From Actinomycetes bacterium (GTDB lineage: Bacteria; Actinomycetota; Acidimicrobiia; Acidimicrobiales; RAAP-2): a DNA stretch of 39,580 nt. The stretch lies in contig JAJXUK010000018.1 in assembly GCA_021782915.1 (NCBI GenBank), positions 1 through 39,580 on the forward strand. Direction: 5' to 3'. Each line of letters starts with the position of its first letter. Position 1 is the first letter of the stretch. A program made the position numbers and the translations under genes. Positions 1 through 7,925 of the stretch are shown piece after piece. The notes under the pieces were generated by a model. The model did no database searches, was not told the DNA's origin, and saw only the letters and a program-made list of their open reading frames with translations.

Positions 1-700
1 CGCCGTGCTCGTTGCGTGGTGGTTCGTCCCACCCAACGCGGCGAACCTCGCAGCCGAACTGGTCCGAGAGTCGACGGGCGGCTGACTGCGAGGTCCCGCG
101 GTCCACGAGCACGAGTTCGAGGCGTTCATCAGCACCGATTCGCGAGAGATCTGCGAGTATGAGTTCGACGGCCCGTGCCTCGGACGTTGAGGCGGGGACA
201 ACTCTCACGCAGAGTGGCAGACCGGTGATGTCCACGCAGACAATTCGCTTGGCCCCGTTGGTTCGTCCATAGGGGCCGCCCTGGTCATGGAACGTCGCCC
301 CGCCGTTGGAAGCCCCTCTCGCGAGGTGGGTGTCGATGACCAACATCGAGGGCTGCGCGTCTTGTCGACCAAAGGCTGTGCGTGACGACGCGTGCAATGA
401 GGCGAGAACCCGGGCCCACGTCCCGTTTCTCGACCACCGGCGAAACTGGGACCACACCCTCGTCCAGGGGCCGAACTGGTGGGGCAGGAAACGCCACTGG
501 CACCCAGTGTGCGAAATGTAGAGCATTGCATCGACGATGTGGCGCAAGTCATCGCCGTGTTTTGGCCCTCGCTTGGAGGAAGTTACGAGCAAGGGTTCGA
601 GGAGGTTCCACTGGGCGTCGGTTAGATCACTTGAATAGGCCACGACGTGATGGTGCCGGCGGTGGCTCCCGACGCACTCGCCAAATAGAACACAGCCTCT
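1..700 (-). mobile_element. IS5-family insertion sequence, 5' part, cut by the window edge
   Basis: This segment holds a transposase gene read on the minus strand and about 57 nt of leader. Base composition is visibly less GC-rich than the rest of the window, as expected for a recent arrival. The outer end is not certain: on the minus strand the run GAGGCTGTGTTC near 688-699 looks like the start of an IS5-type terminal repeat, and TAA/TTA next to it could be the target duplication. The other terminal repeat lies outside the window, so the boundary at 700 is an estimate. Confidence 0.6.
2..643 (-). CDS. IS5-family DDE transposase (partial, C-terminus beyond window)
   Basis: Minus-strand frame open from GTG at 643 to the window edge, 214 codons. 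It begins VAYSSDLTDAQWNLLEPLL, the usual opening of the DUF4096 N-terminal domain, followed by a conserved stretch with CQWRFLP and GPWTRVWSQFRRW at residues 48-70. The DDE catalytic part carries VIDTHLARGASNGG (first Asp at residue 104) and the block GPYGRTNGAKR at 123-133. The second Asp is D181 in VLVDRG. The Glu of the triad and roughly 50 C-terminal residues are out of view. There are no frameshifts or internal stops, so the gene could be active if its missing end is intact. The GTG start is chosen because it directly precedes the conserved first residues. Confidence 0.9.
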   Translation of the reverse strand, partial: MAYSSDLTDAQWNLLEPLLVTSSKRGPKHGDDLRHIVDAMLYISHTGCQWRFLPHQFGPWTRVWSQFRRWSRNGTWARVLASLHASSRTAFGRQDAQPSMLVIDTHLARGASNGGATFHDQGGPYGRTNGAKRIVCVDITGLPLCVRVVPASTSEARAVELILADLSRIGADERLELVLVDRGTSQSAARRLSDQFGCEVRRVGWDEPPRNEHG

Positions 701-735
701 TAGGCGACGCCCAGGTGCCTCGGAGCCGGCGTCCG

Positions 736-741
736 TAGGGT
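736..741 (+). promoter_or_regulatory. Predicted -10 box (TAGGGT), leaderless start
   Basis: TAGGGT ends 7 nt before ATG 749, so transcription would begin at or next to the start codon. It also argues against the in-frame GTG at 740, which lies inside the box. No clear -35 is seen. Confidence 0.55.
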
Positions 742-748
742 GGCCGAG

Positions 749-1708
749 ATGCATCTGTCGTCTCGAAGCACCGCGCGGGCGCGCCGCCTAGGCGGCCTCG
801 GAGCGCTCAGCGCGAGCCTCGCCGTCGCCCTCGGCCCGCTCGCCCCGAGCGCGCCGGCGCACGCCGCCAGCGTGGTGGCGCCATCGCCCCCCGCGCTCAT
901 CAGCTTCGTGCACCCGCACCCGGTCGCCTGGCACGCGGCCGGCCGAGCAGTGAGGGGCCAGCGAGCGGTCTACGTCACCAGCCTGCTCATGCCCGACGCT
1001 CCCGCGCGCTACGCCGGCGTCGCCTGGATGAACATGCGCCTGCTGCGCGCGCGCCTCTACTCGGGCAGCCTCAGTCCCGGGGGAGTCGCCTGGCACTTCA
1101 GCGCGCCGATCAGCCCGAGCGCGGCGCGTAGCCTCGTCGCGGCCTTCAACGGCGGCTTCCTGCTCAAGGACTCGCGGGGCGGCTATCTCTCCGAGGGCCG
1201 TCTCGTGGCCCCGCTGCGCGCCGGGGCCGCCTCGCTGGTCATCTACCGCAACGGCACCGCCACGGTGGGCCAGTGGGGCCGGGACGTGGGCCCGGGCCCG
1301 AACGTCGTCGCGGTGCGCCAGAACCTGAGCCTGCTGGTGGACCACGCCCGCCCGGTGGCGGGTCTGCACCCGGAGGACACCCTCGCCTGGGGCCTCAGCC
1401 TGCACCACGTGATCAACGACTGGCGCAGCGGCCTGGGCGTGACCCGCTCGGGCGACCTCGTCTACGTGGTCGGCCAGCTGAACATCGTGGACCTGGCCCA
1501 CACGCTGGTGCGCGCCGGCGCGCTGAGGGCCATGGTGCTGGACATGAACCCGCTGTGGACGATCTTTGCCACCTACGACCCCGCGAGCCCCACCGGGCTG
1601 GCCAGCCCGGCCAACGGGACCCGGCTGCTGGCCTCGCTGGTCCAGGGCCCGGCGCGCTTCTTCCAACCGACCTACTCGCGCGACTTCGTGACGATGTCGG
1701 CCCGGTGA
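749..1708 (+). CDS. Secreted NAGPA-domain (phosphodiester glycosidase-like) protein
   Basis: 319 residues. An Arg-rich N-terminus, a hydrophobic Ala/Leu segment and an APAHAAS cleavage-like site at about residues 30-40 indicate a Sec signal peptide. The mature part has the NAGPA/DUF2233 hallmarks: VAAFNGGFLL (family 'NGGF'), GLGVTRSGDLVYVVG, and GALRAMVLDMNPLW in place of the 'DGGGS' of the mammalian enzyme. The 'LD-x-N-P-x-W' variant is, to my knowledge, typical of an actinobacterial branch. Founding members cleave GlcNAc-1-phosphodiesters; the substrate here is unknown and may be a cell-envelope glycan. ATG 749 is chosen over GTG 740 because of the -10 box. It stands alone, with a small exported protein gene following 20 nt later. 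Confidence 0.8.
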   Translation: MHLSSRSTARARRLGGLGALSASLAVALGPLAPSAPAHAASVVAPSPPALISFVHPHPVAWHAAGRAVRGQRAVYVTSLLMPDAPARYAGVAWMNMRLLRARLYSGSLSPGGVAWHFSAPISPSAARSLVAAFNGGFLLKDSRGGYLSEGRLVAPLRAGAASLVIYRNGTATVGQWGRDVGPGPNVVAVRQNLSLLVDHARPVAGLHPEDTLAWGLSLHHVINDWRSGLGVTRSGDLVYVVGQLNIVDLAHTLVRAGALRAMVLDMNPLWTIFATYDPASPTGLASPANGTRLLASLVQGPARFFQPTYSRDFVTMSAR

Positions 1709-1716
1709 GGCGCCCC

Positions 1717-1722
1717 TACGCT
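1717..1722 (+). promoter_or_regulatory. Predicted -10 box (TACGCT), leaderless start
   Basis: TACGCT ends 6 nt before GTG 1729. It lies just after the stop of the upstream gene, suggesting that the small gene has its own promoter. Confidence 0.45.
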
Positions 1723-1728
1723 GAGGAC

Positions 1729-2001
1729 GTGCCCTCTCGACCACGTCGACGCCTCACACGGCTCCTCGCGGGGATCCTGGTGGCGCTGAGCCCCGCCAGT
1801 GGCCTGGCCGTCGTGGCGCGCCCCGTCACGGCGCCCGACGTGGGGCCCGCACCGAGCGCCTGGATCCTGCGCCAGCGCCGGCGCGGCCGTCGCCGTCACC
1901 GCGAGTCCAGCCGCGAGCTGACCTACCTCGCCGCGCCGGCACGCGCCGAGGACGGCGTGGGCCCGCTCATTGGCGTGGTGCGCCTCAGCGCACGCACCTA
2001 G
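1729..2001 (+). CDS. Small exported or membrane-anchored hypothetical protein
   Basis: 90 codons beginning GTG, VPSRPRRRLTRLLAG. A basic N-terminus and a hydrophobic stretch (about residues 11-28, LLAGILVALSPASGLAVVA) look like a signal peptide or single membrane anchor. Then comes an Arg-rich patch (RQRRRGRRRHRESSR, about 48-62) and an Ala-rich tail. I do not recognise a family. Support is the leaderless -10 box 6 nt upstream, the signal-like N-terminus, and a stop that overlaps the convergent permease stop in a shared CTAG (1998-2001). It lies 20 nt after the NAGPA gene. It could still be a spurious frame. Confidence 0.5.
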   Translation: MPSRPRRRLTRLLAGILVALSPASGLAVVARPVTAPDVGPAPSAWILRQRRRGRRRHRESSRELTYLAAPARAEDGVGPLIGVVRLSART

Positions 2002-2765
2002 CGAGCCGGCTCGAGGCGAAAGCGCCTCGCGGCGATCAGCAGGCCGAGCCCGCCCCAGAGCGCCACGACGCCCACGTCGCCCCAGTTAAAGGCGGTGCCG
2101 AGGAATCCCGACTGCATCCCGGCCGCGAAGTGGCGGACCGGGAAGATCTGACCCGTCCAGGTGATCCAGGCGGGTGTGTGGTCCCCGAGGGGGATGAAGA
2201 TGCCCGACAGGAAGAGCAGGGGCATGATCGAGATGTTGATGAGCGCGGGCGCGGCGTCGGCGTTGGGCACGAACGTGCTGACCGCGAAGGCCAGGGCGCT
2301 GAAGCTGAGCGCGCCGACGAAGAACATCACCACGAAGCGCGCGAGGGCGAAGCCAGTGGGCAGGTCGGCCTGCAGCACCAGACGGCCGAAGAGCGCCGTG
2401 ATGGCCACCAGCACGACCGCCACGCCCAGCGCGTGCAGGACGCGCGCGGCCAGGTAGACCCACGAGGGCAGCGGCGTGCCCTGGATGCGCTTGAGCACGC
2501 CCTGCTCGCGCTGGAAGCTCACCGCGATGGACAGGTTGAGATAGCAGGCGCTGATCAGCCCGTAGGAGGACATCTCGGCCACGTAGTAGGTCGTCTGGTG
2601 CACGAGTCGCCCGTCGAGCATGAACGTGTGCTGGCCCAGCAGGGCGCTGAAGATCACCAGGAACATGAGGGGGAAGGCGAAGGTGAACAGGGCCGAGCTC
2701 GGATTCCTCCAGTAGGCGAGGTTCGTGTAGCGCAGCTGGGCGAGGGTGCGGCGCAGGTTGATCAC
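1998..2765 (-). CDS. ABC-2 type transporter permease
   Basis: 255 residues with about six hydrophobic segments. An N-terminal cytoplasmic stretch (LRYTNLAYWRNP) is typical of ABC-2 permeases, then TM1 (FTFAFPLMFLVIFSALLG) and an extracellular loop with HQTTYYVAEMSSYG. The conserved EQGVLKRIQGTPLP coupling helix lies before TM3, and FLSGIFIPLGDHTPAW before the last segments. It pairs with the ATPase encoded just upstream; their genes overlap by 4 nt (GTGA), implying translational coupling and equal amounts. The probable role is export of a drug, lipid or polyketide-like compound; the substrate cannot be read. Its stop overlaps the stop of the opposing small gene. Confidence 0.9.
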   Translation of the reverse strand: MINLRRTLAQLRYTNLAYWRNPSSALFTFAFPLMFLVIFSALLGQHTFMLDGRLVHQTTYYVAEMSSYGLISACYLNLSIAVSFQREQGVLKRIQGTPLPSWVYLAARVLHALGVAVVLVAITALFGRLVLQADLPTGFALARFVVMFFVGALSFSALAFAVSTFVPNADAAPALINISIMPLLFLSGIFIPLGDHTPAWITWTGQIFPVRHFAAGMQSGFLGTAFNWGDVGVVALWGGLGLLIAARRFRLEPAR

Positions 2766-3652
2766 GCCGTCGCCTGCGCCTCGCTCGTGAGCTCGAGGTA
2801 GACGTCCTCGAGCGAGGGACGCGCCACCTCGAGGCTCTGCAGCGAGACGCCCCGCTCGAGGGCCCAGGTCGTCACCTCGTGCAGCGTGCGCGCGACGTCC
2901 TCGGCGACGATCTCGTAGTGCCCACCGCGAAGCTCGGCGCCCCGCGGTGGCTCCTGGCCCAGCGGAACGTCGAAGCGCACGCGCACCGAGCCGGCCCGGT
3001 TGGCCAGCTCGTCGGGACGGCCCTCGGCCACGATGCGCCCGGCGGACATCACCGCCACGCGCCGCGCGAGGTAGTCGGCCTCCTCCATGTAGTGCGTCGT
3101 CAAGAGCACCGTCGTGCCCAAGCTGGTCAAGTCCCGCACGAGCTGCCAGGCCTCGCGACGGGCCGAGGGGTCAAAGCCGGTGGTCGGCTCGTCGAGGAAG
3201 AGCAGCTCGGGGTCCCCGACGAGGCCCAGGGCCAGGTCGAGTCGGCGCTGCTGGCCCCCGGAGAGGGTGCGCACGCGCTGAGTGGCCTTCTCTCGCAGCC
3301 CGACCAGCTCGAGCAGCTCCTCGACCGGTCTCGGGCGCTCGTAGTAGCGCGAGAACATCGAGAGCGTCTCGCGCACCGTCAGGTACTGCTCAACCCCCGA
3401 TGACTGCAACACGATGCCGATGCGCGCGCGCAACGCTCCCGCGTCGCGACGCGGGTCCAGCCCGAGCACGCGCACCTGTCCGGCGTCGGCGTGTCGGTAG
3501 CCCTCGAGGATCTCCACCGTGGTTGTCTTGCCGGCCCCGTTGGGGCCCAGCAGTGCGAACACCTCGCCCTCGTCGACCGAAAGGTCGATGCCCCGCACGG
3601 CCTCGGTGTCCCGGTAGGCCTTGCGCAGTCCCCGCACGTCGATGGCAGCCAT
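2762..3652 (-). CDS. ABC transporter ATP-binding protein (ABC-2/DrrA-like)
   Basis: 296 residues. Walker A GPNGAGKT at 36-43, signature LSGGQ at 130-134 followed by QRRLDLALGLVGDP, Walker B LLFLDEPTTGFDP at 150-161 and switch His in TTHYMEEAD. The C-terminal 80 residues form the extra domain seen in DrrA/CcmA-like exporters (VSLQSLEVARPSLEDVYLELT). It energises the permease encoded immediately downstream. The start ATG is preceded by a purine-rich GAGGGGGG stretch. A TAAAACT run in the 63-nt gap after recA may be its -10. The gene occupies the place downstream of recA where recX usually lies in Actinobacteria. Confidence 0.93.
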   Translation of the reverse strand: MAAIDVRGLRKAYRDTEAVRGIDLSVDEGEVFALLGPNGAGKTTTVEILEGYRHADAGQVRVLGLDPRRDAGALRARIGIVLQSSGVEQYLTVRETLSMFSRYYERPRPVEELLELVGLREKATQRVRTLSGGQQRRLDLALGLVGDPELLFLDEPTTGFDPSARREAWQLVRDLTSLGTTVLLTTHYMEEADYLARRVAVMSAGRIVAEGRPDELANRAGSVRVRFDVPLGQEPPRGAELRGGHYEIVAEDVARTLHEVTTWALERGVSLQSLEVARPSLEDVYLELTSEAQATA

Positions 3653-3715
3653 GGCCCCCCTCGAGCCCCTCGCCAGTGAGGGCCACGCCTAGTTTTAGCC
3701 GAATTCTCCCGGACG

Positions 3716-4762
3716 CTAGTCCAGCGACAGGGGCGCGTCGGCGTCGATGCCGCCCACCACGTCCGGCGCGAGCGAGTCGTTCAGGCGCTCGCGCACGCGT
3801 CCGTCGATCTCGGCCATCAACTGGGGGTTCTCGCTCAGGAAGTTCTTGACGTTCTCACGGCCCTGGCCGAGTTGCTCACCCTCGTAGGTGAACCACGCAC
3901 CGGCCTTCTTGACGAAGCCCAGCTCCACGGCGACGTCCAGCACCGATCCCTCGCGGCTGATGCCCTGGCCGTACATGATGTCGAACTCGGCCTGCTTGAA
4001 GGGCGCTGCGCACTTGTTCTTGACGACCTTGACCCGCGTGCGGTTGCCCACCACATCGGTGCCGTCCTTGATCGACTCGATGCGTCGGATGTCCAGGCGA
4101 ACCGAGGCGTAGAACTTCAGTGCGCGTCCGCCGGGAGTCACCTCGGGCGAGCCGTAGATGACGCCGATCTTCTCGCGCAGCTGGTTGATGAAGATCGCCA
4201 CGGTGTTCGACTTGGACAGTCCCCCGGTGATCTTGCGCAGTGCCTGACTCATGAGCCGAGCCTGCAGCCCGACGTGCGAGTCGCCCATGTCGCCCTCGAT
4301 CTCCGCCTTGGGCGTCAGGGCCGCCACCGAGTCGATCACGATCACGTCCAGGGCGCCCGAGCGAATCAGCATGTCGGCGATCTCCAGGGCCTGCTCGCCG
4401 GTGTCCGGCTGGCTGATCAGCAGGTCATCGACGTTGACCCCGATAGCGCGCGCGTAGACCGGGTCCATCGCGTGCTCGGCGTCGATGTAGGCGCACACGC
4501 CGCCGTTGCGCTGGGCCTCGGCTACGACGTGCATGGCCAGCGTCGACTTGCCCGAGGACTCCGGACCGTAGATCTCCACCACGCGACCGCGCGGCAGGCC
4601 CCCGATGCCCAGGGCCAGGTCCAGGGCCAGGGCGCCGGTCGCCACGGCCTCGATGTTCATGTGCAGGTTCTCGCCCATGCGCATGATCGAGCCCTTGCCG
4701 AACTGCTTCTCGATCTGGCCCACCGCGGCCTCGAGGGCCTTGAGCCGGTCGTCACTTGGCAT
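3716..4762 (-). CDS. recA: Recombinase RecA
   Basis: 348 residues, normal family length. It forms the ATP-dependent filament on single-stranded DNA for strand exchange and for LexA self-cleavage. Walker [10 protein letters not shown] is at residues 66-74, followed by [10 protein letters not shown]; Walker B is [10 protein letters not shown]; loop L1/L2 sequences [22 protein letters not shown] and [10 protein letters not shown] are intact. The start is ATG 4762 because a good Shine-Dalgarno (AAGGAGA) lies 6 nt upstream and conserved RecA sequence begins there; the in-frame extension upstream runs through the leader. A LexA-type palindrome and -10 box lie 77-99 nt upstream. No recX follows, and no clgR precedes it. 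Confidence 0.98.
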   Translation of the reverse strand: MPSDDRLKALEAAVGQIEKQFGKGSIMRMGENLHMNIEAVATGALALDLALGIGGLPRGRVVEIYGPESSGKSTLAMHVVAEAQRNGGVCAYIDAEHAMDPVYARAIGVNVDDLLISQPDTGEQALEIADMLIRSGALDVIVIDSVAALTPKAEIEGDMGDSHVGLQARLMSQALRKITGGLSKSNTVAIFINQLREKIGVIYGSPEVTPGGRALKFYASVRLDIRRIESIKDGTDVVGNRTRVKVVKNKCAAPFKQAEFDIMYGQGISREGSVLDVAVELGFVKKAGAWFTYEGEQLGQGRENVKNFLSENPQLMAEIDGRVRERLNDSLAPDVVGGIDADAPLSLD

Positions 4763-4838
4763 CGATGTCTCCTTGGTTCTGGTCATCCCGGGCACGCTAG
4801 GGACCCAGTGTGACACCGGAGGGTGCGCCGGTAGGCCC

Positions 4839-4844
4839 ACCCTA
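4839..4844 (-). promoter_or_regulatory. recA -10 box (TAGGGT)
   Basis: On the minus strand TAGGGT lies just after the LexA palindrome (CGAACACCTGTTCG, TAC, TAGGGT). This gives a leader of about 70 nt ending in a strong Shine-Dalgarno, so recA is leadered, unlike most genes here. Confidence 0.6.
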
Positions 4845-4847
4845 GTA

Positions 4848-4861
4848 CGAACAGGTGTTCG
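4848..4861. promoter_or_regulatory. SOS box / LexA operator of recA
   Basis: CGAACAGGTGTTCG has perfect 5-nt arms (CGAAC...GTTCG) around 4 nt and matches the Gram-positive/actinobacterial LexA consensus CGAAC-N4-GTTCG. It sits 3 nt upstream of the -10 box, where bound LexA would block RNA polymerase. It lies between the serine hydrolase stop (4872) and recA, so SOS induction would act on recA and not on the upstream chain. Confidence 0.9.
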
Positions 4862-4871
4862 CTATGCGGAT

Positions 4872-6098
4872 TCAGCCCACCGCGGCCGCGTAGACCAGAC
4901 GCTGCAGCTCTCGACGCACGGGGTAGGTCGAGCTCGGCAGCATCTGGGTGAAGAAGCTCACGGTGATCTCCTCGGCCGGATCCACCCAGAAGACGGTCGA
5001 GGCGGCCCCGCCCCAGGCGTAGGAGCCCTCGGTGACGAGCGAGCGGTTGGCCACCTGATCCAGTACCACGGAGAAGCCCAGGCCGAAGCCCACCCCCGCG
5101 TACTCGGGCACCGCGAAGGTGTCCAGCGCCGAGCTCGCGATGTCCGCGCCGGCGGGCAGGTGGTTGCGCGTCATCAGCTCCAGGCTGGCCGGCGAGATGA
5201 GCCGCTGGGTGCCCAGCGCCCCGCGTCCGAGCAGCATCTGGGTGAAGCGCCAGTAGTCGCCCGCACTGGCGAGCAGGCCCCCGCCGCCGCCGAGCATCGA
5301 GGGCCACTTCAACGCGTATCGGCCCAACTCATCGAAGGCCACCGCGCGGCCCTGACTCGGCACGTACAGACGCGCCAGGCGCTCGGCCTTCTCTGGTGGG
5401 CAGTACCAGTCGGTGTCGTACATGCCGAGCGGCTCGAGTATGCGCTCTCGCATGAAGCGGTCCAGGCTCAGGCCGGACCAGACCTCGACCAGGCGACCCA
5501 GCACGTCGGTGGCCACGGAGTAGTTGAAGTGCCTGCCCGGATCGGCGATCAGCGGAAGGCGGGCCCAGTCCGCCACGGCTCGGGCGAGGTCGGTGCCGGG
5601 CGGGTAGCCGAAGTCGTAGCCGTGCAGTCGGTAGATCGCGTCGACCGGATGCGTGTAGTGAAAGCCGTAGGTCAGCCCCGCGGTGTGCGTGAGCAGGTGC
5701 AGGACCCGCACCGGCTCCTCGGGCGCACGCGTGCGTGGCGCCTCCGGTGTGCCGCCGAGGAACACGCGGGCCTCGGCGAACTCCTCGACGTAGCTCGACA
5801 CCTCGTCGTTCAGGTCGAAGGCCCCCTCCTCGTACAGCATCATCGCCGCGAGCGAGGTCAGGGGCTTGGTCATCGAGTAGATGCGCCAGATCGTGTCCTC
5901 ACTCACCGGTACGCCCGCCTCGCGATCGGCGTGCCCGCCGCGGCCCACCCAGACCAGGTCCGAGCCGCGCGCGACCGTGGCCAGCCAGCCACTCAGGCGC
6001 TCGTCGGCGACGTAGCGATCAAAGTGCGCACGGATGCGATCGAGTCGCGCGGCGTCGAAGCCGGCCTCGGCGGGCTCACGAGTGACGATGAGGCTCAC
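4872..6098 (-). CDS. Serine hydrolase of the class C beta-lactamase/esterase family
   Basis: 408 residues, cytoplasmic (no signal peptide). Active-site SxxK is S75-M-T-K78; the second motif YxN is Y193-S-V, as in EstB-type esterases; the third motif is near WGGAASTVFWVDP at about residue 365. This set fits the beta-lactamase-related esterases (PF00144) better than true resistance enzymes, which are exported. Its GTG start overlaps the cinA stop by 4 nt (GTGA), so it is the last gene of the rimO-pgsA-cinA chain. Many Actinobacteria have clgR or other regulators at this place before recA; here this hydrolase replaces them. Substrate unknown. Confidence 0.9.
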   Translation of the reverse strand: MSLIVTREPAEAGFDAARLDRIRAHFDRYVADERLSGWLATVARGSDLVWVGRGGHADREAGVPVSEDTIWRIYSMTKPLTSLAAMMLYEEGAFDLNDEVSSYVEEFAEARVFLGGTPEAPRTRAPEEPVRVLHLLTHTAGLTYGFHYTHPVDAIYRLHGYDFGYPPGTDLARAVADWARLPLIADPGRHFNYSVATDVLGRLVEVWSGLSLDRFMRERILEPLGMYDTDWYCPPEKAERLARLYVPSQGRAVAFDELGRYALKWPSMLGGGGGLLASAGDYWRFTQMLLGRGALGTQRLISPASLELMTRNHLPAGADIASSALDTFAVPEYAGVGFGLGFSVVLDQVANRSLVTEGSYAWGGAASTVFWVDPAEEITVSFFTQMLPSSTYPVRRELQRLVYAAAVG

Positions 6099-7363
6099 GC
6101 GCTCCTCACTCGCTCATCCAGGCTGCGGCGCAGGAAGTCGAGCGCGCTGATCGCGCTGTAGGCACGCACGCGCGCCCGGTCCCCCGGCAGCTGGAGCCGC
6201 CGATGCGTGACGGCGTCACCCACGGCGAGACCGACGAAGACGGTCCCCGGGGCCTGCCCGTCCTGCTCCGTGGGTCCGGCCACGCCGGTGACCGACAGGC
6301 CGACGCTCGCGCCCAGCACCCGACGCGCTCCCAGGGCCATCGCCTCGGCCGCCTCGGGCGAGACCACCGGGCCGCGCGCCACACCGAGCACGTCGAACTT
6401 GACCTCGGCGTCGTAGGCAACGACGCTCCCGCGCAGCCAGTGCGAGGCACCGGCCACGTTGACCAGGCGACTGGCGATCAGCCCGCCGGTGAGCGACTCA
6501 GCCAGTCCCAGCGTCTCGCCCTGGGCGCGAAGACGCTCGGCCACCGCGTGCTCCATCGTCTCCTCGTCGATGCCGAAGATGATGTCGCCGAAGGCCCCGG
6601 TGATCGCCTGGCGCACGAGAGCCTCCTCGCGAGCCAGCAGCGCAGCGACGTGCTCCTCGTCATCCCCGCGAGCGGTCACGCGGACCTTGATGCCCTCGAT
6701 GCCCGAGGCCAGGAAGGCGATGGTGACGTTGGGATCGCTCTGCAGAGCCGTGAAGCGATCGGCGACGGCCTCGGCCAGCGCGGACTCACTCGAGCCCCAG
6801 GTGCGCAGGACCCGGCTGCGAATGACCGCGGTGAGCCCCGCGGCACGCTGTCGCGCCAGCAGATCGTCCAGGATCGCGCGCTGGAACATGTCCGTCATCT
6901 CGTAGGGCACGCCGGGCACGGCGTAGAGCACCTTCTCGCCCACCGGACAGATGAGCCCGGGGGCCGTGCCGCGCGTCTGGGGGATGACCGTGGCGCCTTC
7001 GGGCACCTCGGCCTGGGTCAGGTTGTTGTCGGGCATGGAACGCGCGCGCGAGGCGAACATCGCACGGATCGCCTCTGCGATCTCCTCGTGGCGAACGAGG
7101 GGCACGTTCATGATCTCGGCGATGGCCGCGCGCGTGATGTCGTCCTGCGTCGGGCCGAGCCCGCCGCAGACGATCACCGCGTCGCTGCGCGCGAGCGCGG
7201 TGCGCAGGGCCAGCACGATGCGCTCGTGGTTGTCCCCCACGTGCTGGTGGAAGTGTGACGCGACGCCGTGCTCGGCCAGGCGCTCACCGAGCCACTGGGA
7301 GTTGGTGTCCGCGATCTGGCCCAGGAGCAGCTCGGTGCCCACGGCGACGATCTCAACGCGCAC
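6095..7363 (-). CDS. cinA: CinA: competence/damage-inducible protein, NMN deamidase
   Basis: 422 residues with both usual domains. The N-terminal MoCF/COG1058 domain (about 1-170) starts VEIVAVGTELLLGQIADTNS and has GGLGPTQDDITR and PNN/PGTAPG-like motifs. The C-terminal PncC-type amidase (about 260-420) has LAESLTGGLIASRL, GSVVAYDAEVK and VTGVAGPTEQDG. In the family it deamidates nicotinamide mononucleotide and hydrolyses ADP-ribose in NAD recycling. The usual Cys of ESCTGG is Leu here; that residue is not the catalytic Ser. GTG 7363 lies inside the end of pgsA (11-nt overlap), so it is translated from the same message. Confidence 0.95.
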   Translation of the reverse strand: MRVEIVAVGTELLLGQIADTNSQWLGERLAEHGVASHFHQHVGDNHERIVLALRTALARSDAVIVCGGLGPTQDDITRAAIAEIMNVPLVRHEEIAEAIRAMFASRARSMPDNNLTQAEVPEGATVIPQTRGTAPGLICPVGEKVLYAVPGVPYEMTDMFQRAILDDLLARQRAAGLTAVIRSRVLRTWGSSESALAEAVADRFTALQSDPNVTIAFLASGIEGIKVRVTARGDDEEHVAALLAREEALVRQAITGAFGDIIFGIDEETMEHAVAERLRAQGETLGLAESLTGGLIASRLVNVAGASHWLRGSVVAYDAEVKFDVLGVARGPVVSPEAAEAMALGARRVLGASVGLSVTGVAGPTEQDGQAPGTVFVGLAVGDAVTHRRLQLPGDRARVRAYSAISALDFLRRSLDERVRSA

Positions 7364-7925
7364 GGGCGAGTCTCCGTCCCTCGACGTAGTACTGGACGCC
7401 GGTGTAGACGGTCAGCACCGCCGCCAGCCACACGGTCGCCACGCCCAGAGCCGTGTGGTGCCCGGTGATCGGCAACACGCACAGGGCGATCGCCCAGTCC
7501 TGGACGAACGTCTTCCACTTGGCCAGCTTGCTGGCCGGGATCGAGACCCCGCGCCGGGCCGCGCGCGAGCGATACGCGCTCATCCAGACCTCGCGCAGCG
7601 TGATGATGACACTCGGCACCAGGAACGCGCTGACGCCGTGCGGACGGGCGAGCACGATCGCGTAGAAGGATCCGAGCACGACCACCTTGTCGGCCAGCGG
7701 GTCGAGGAAGGCGCCCGACGTCGTCGTGCCGTGGCGGCGCGCCACGATCCCGTCGAAGTAGTCAGACGCCGCGGCCGCCAGGCCGACCAGGGCGGTCCAC
7801 CACGAGACGCGATGGAAGAGGATCATGTAGATCAGCACCGGCGCGACCAGGATTCGAAAGCCGGTCATCAGGTTCGCCGGCGTCAGCAGCGCCGTCGGTC
7901 CGTAGGTGCGATCACCCGTCGTCAC
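7353..7925 (-). CDS. pgsA: CDP-diacylglycerol-glycerol-3-phosphate 3-phosphatidyltransferase
   Basis: 190 residues, an integral membrane enzyme of phosphatidylglycerol synthesis. The CDP-alcohol phosphatidyltransferase signature is perfect: D55-YF-D58-G59-IV-A62-R63, then G71-AFL-D75-PLA-D79-K. Several hydrophobic helices surround it (about 25-38, 42-55, 85-105, 140-175). The start is GTG 7925, overlapping the rimO stop by 4 nt (GTGA) and placing TPANLMTGFRI at the usual distance from the N-terminus; longer readings upstream run inside rimO. Position between rimO and cinA is the standard actinobacterial arrangement. Confidence 0.95.
   Translation of the reverse strand: MTTGDRTYGPTALLTPANLMTGFRILVAPVLIYMILFHRVSWWTALVGLAAAASDYFDGIVARRHGTTTSGAFLDPLADKVVVLGSFYAIVLARPHGVSAFLVPSVIITLREVWMSAYRSRAARRGVSIPASKLAKWKTFVQDWAIALCVLPITGHHTALGVATVWLAAVLTVYTGVQYYVEGRRLARAR

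Noticed and set aside
205-552. Two short minus-strand frames (205-552 and 285-503) in the IS region
   Set aside because: They are other frames of the true transposase reading (2-643), which has clear IS5-family motifs and a GTG start.
4872-6098. Antibiotic-resistance beta-lactamase
   Set aside because: There is no signal peptide, the second motif is Y-S-V and the KTG box is replaced, which fits esterase-type members of the fold. Resistance is not supported.
6459-6520. Loss of function in CinA because ESCTGG reads ESLTGG
   Set aside because: The changed residue is not the catalytic Ser/Lys of the amidase site, the rest of the domain is intact, and natural variation at this position is plausible.
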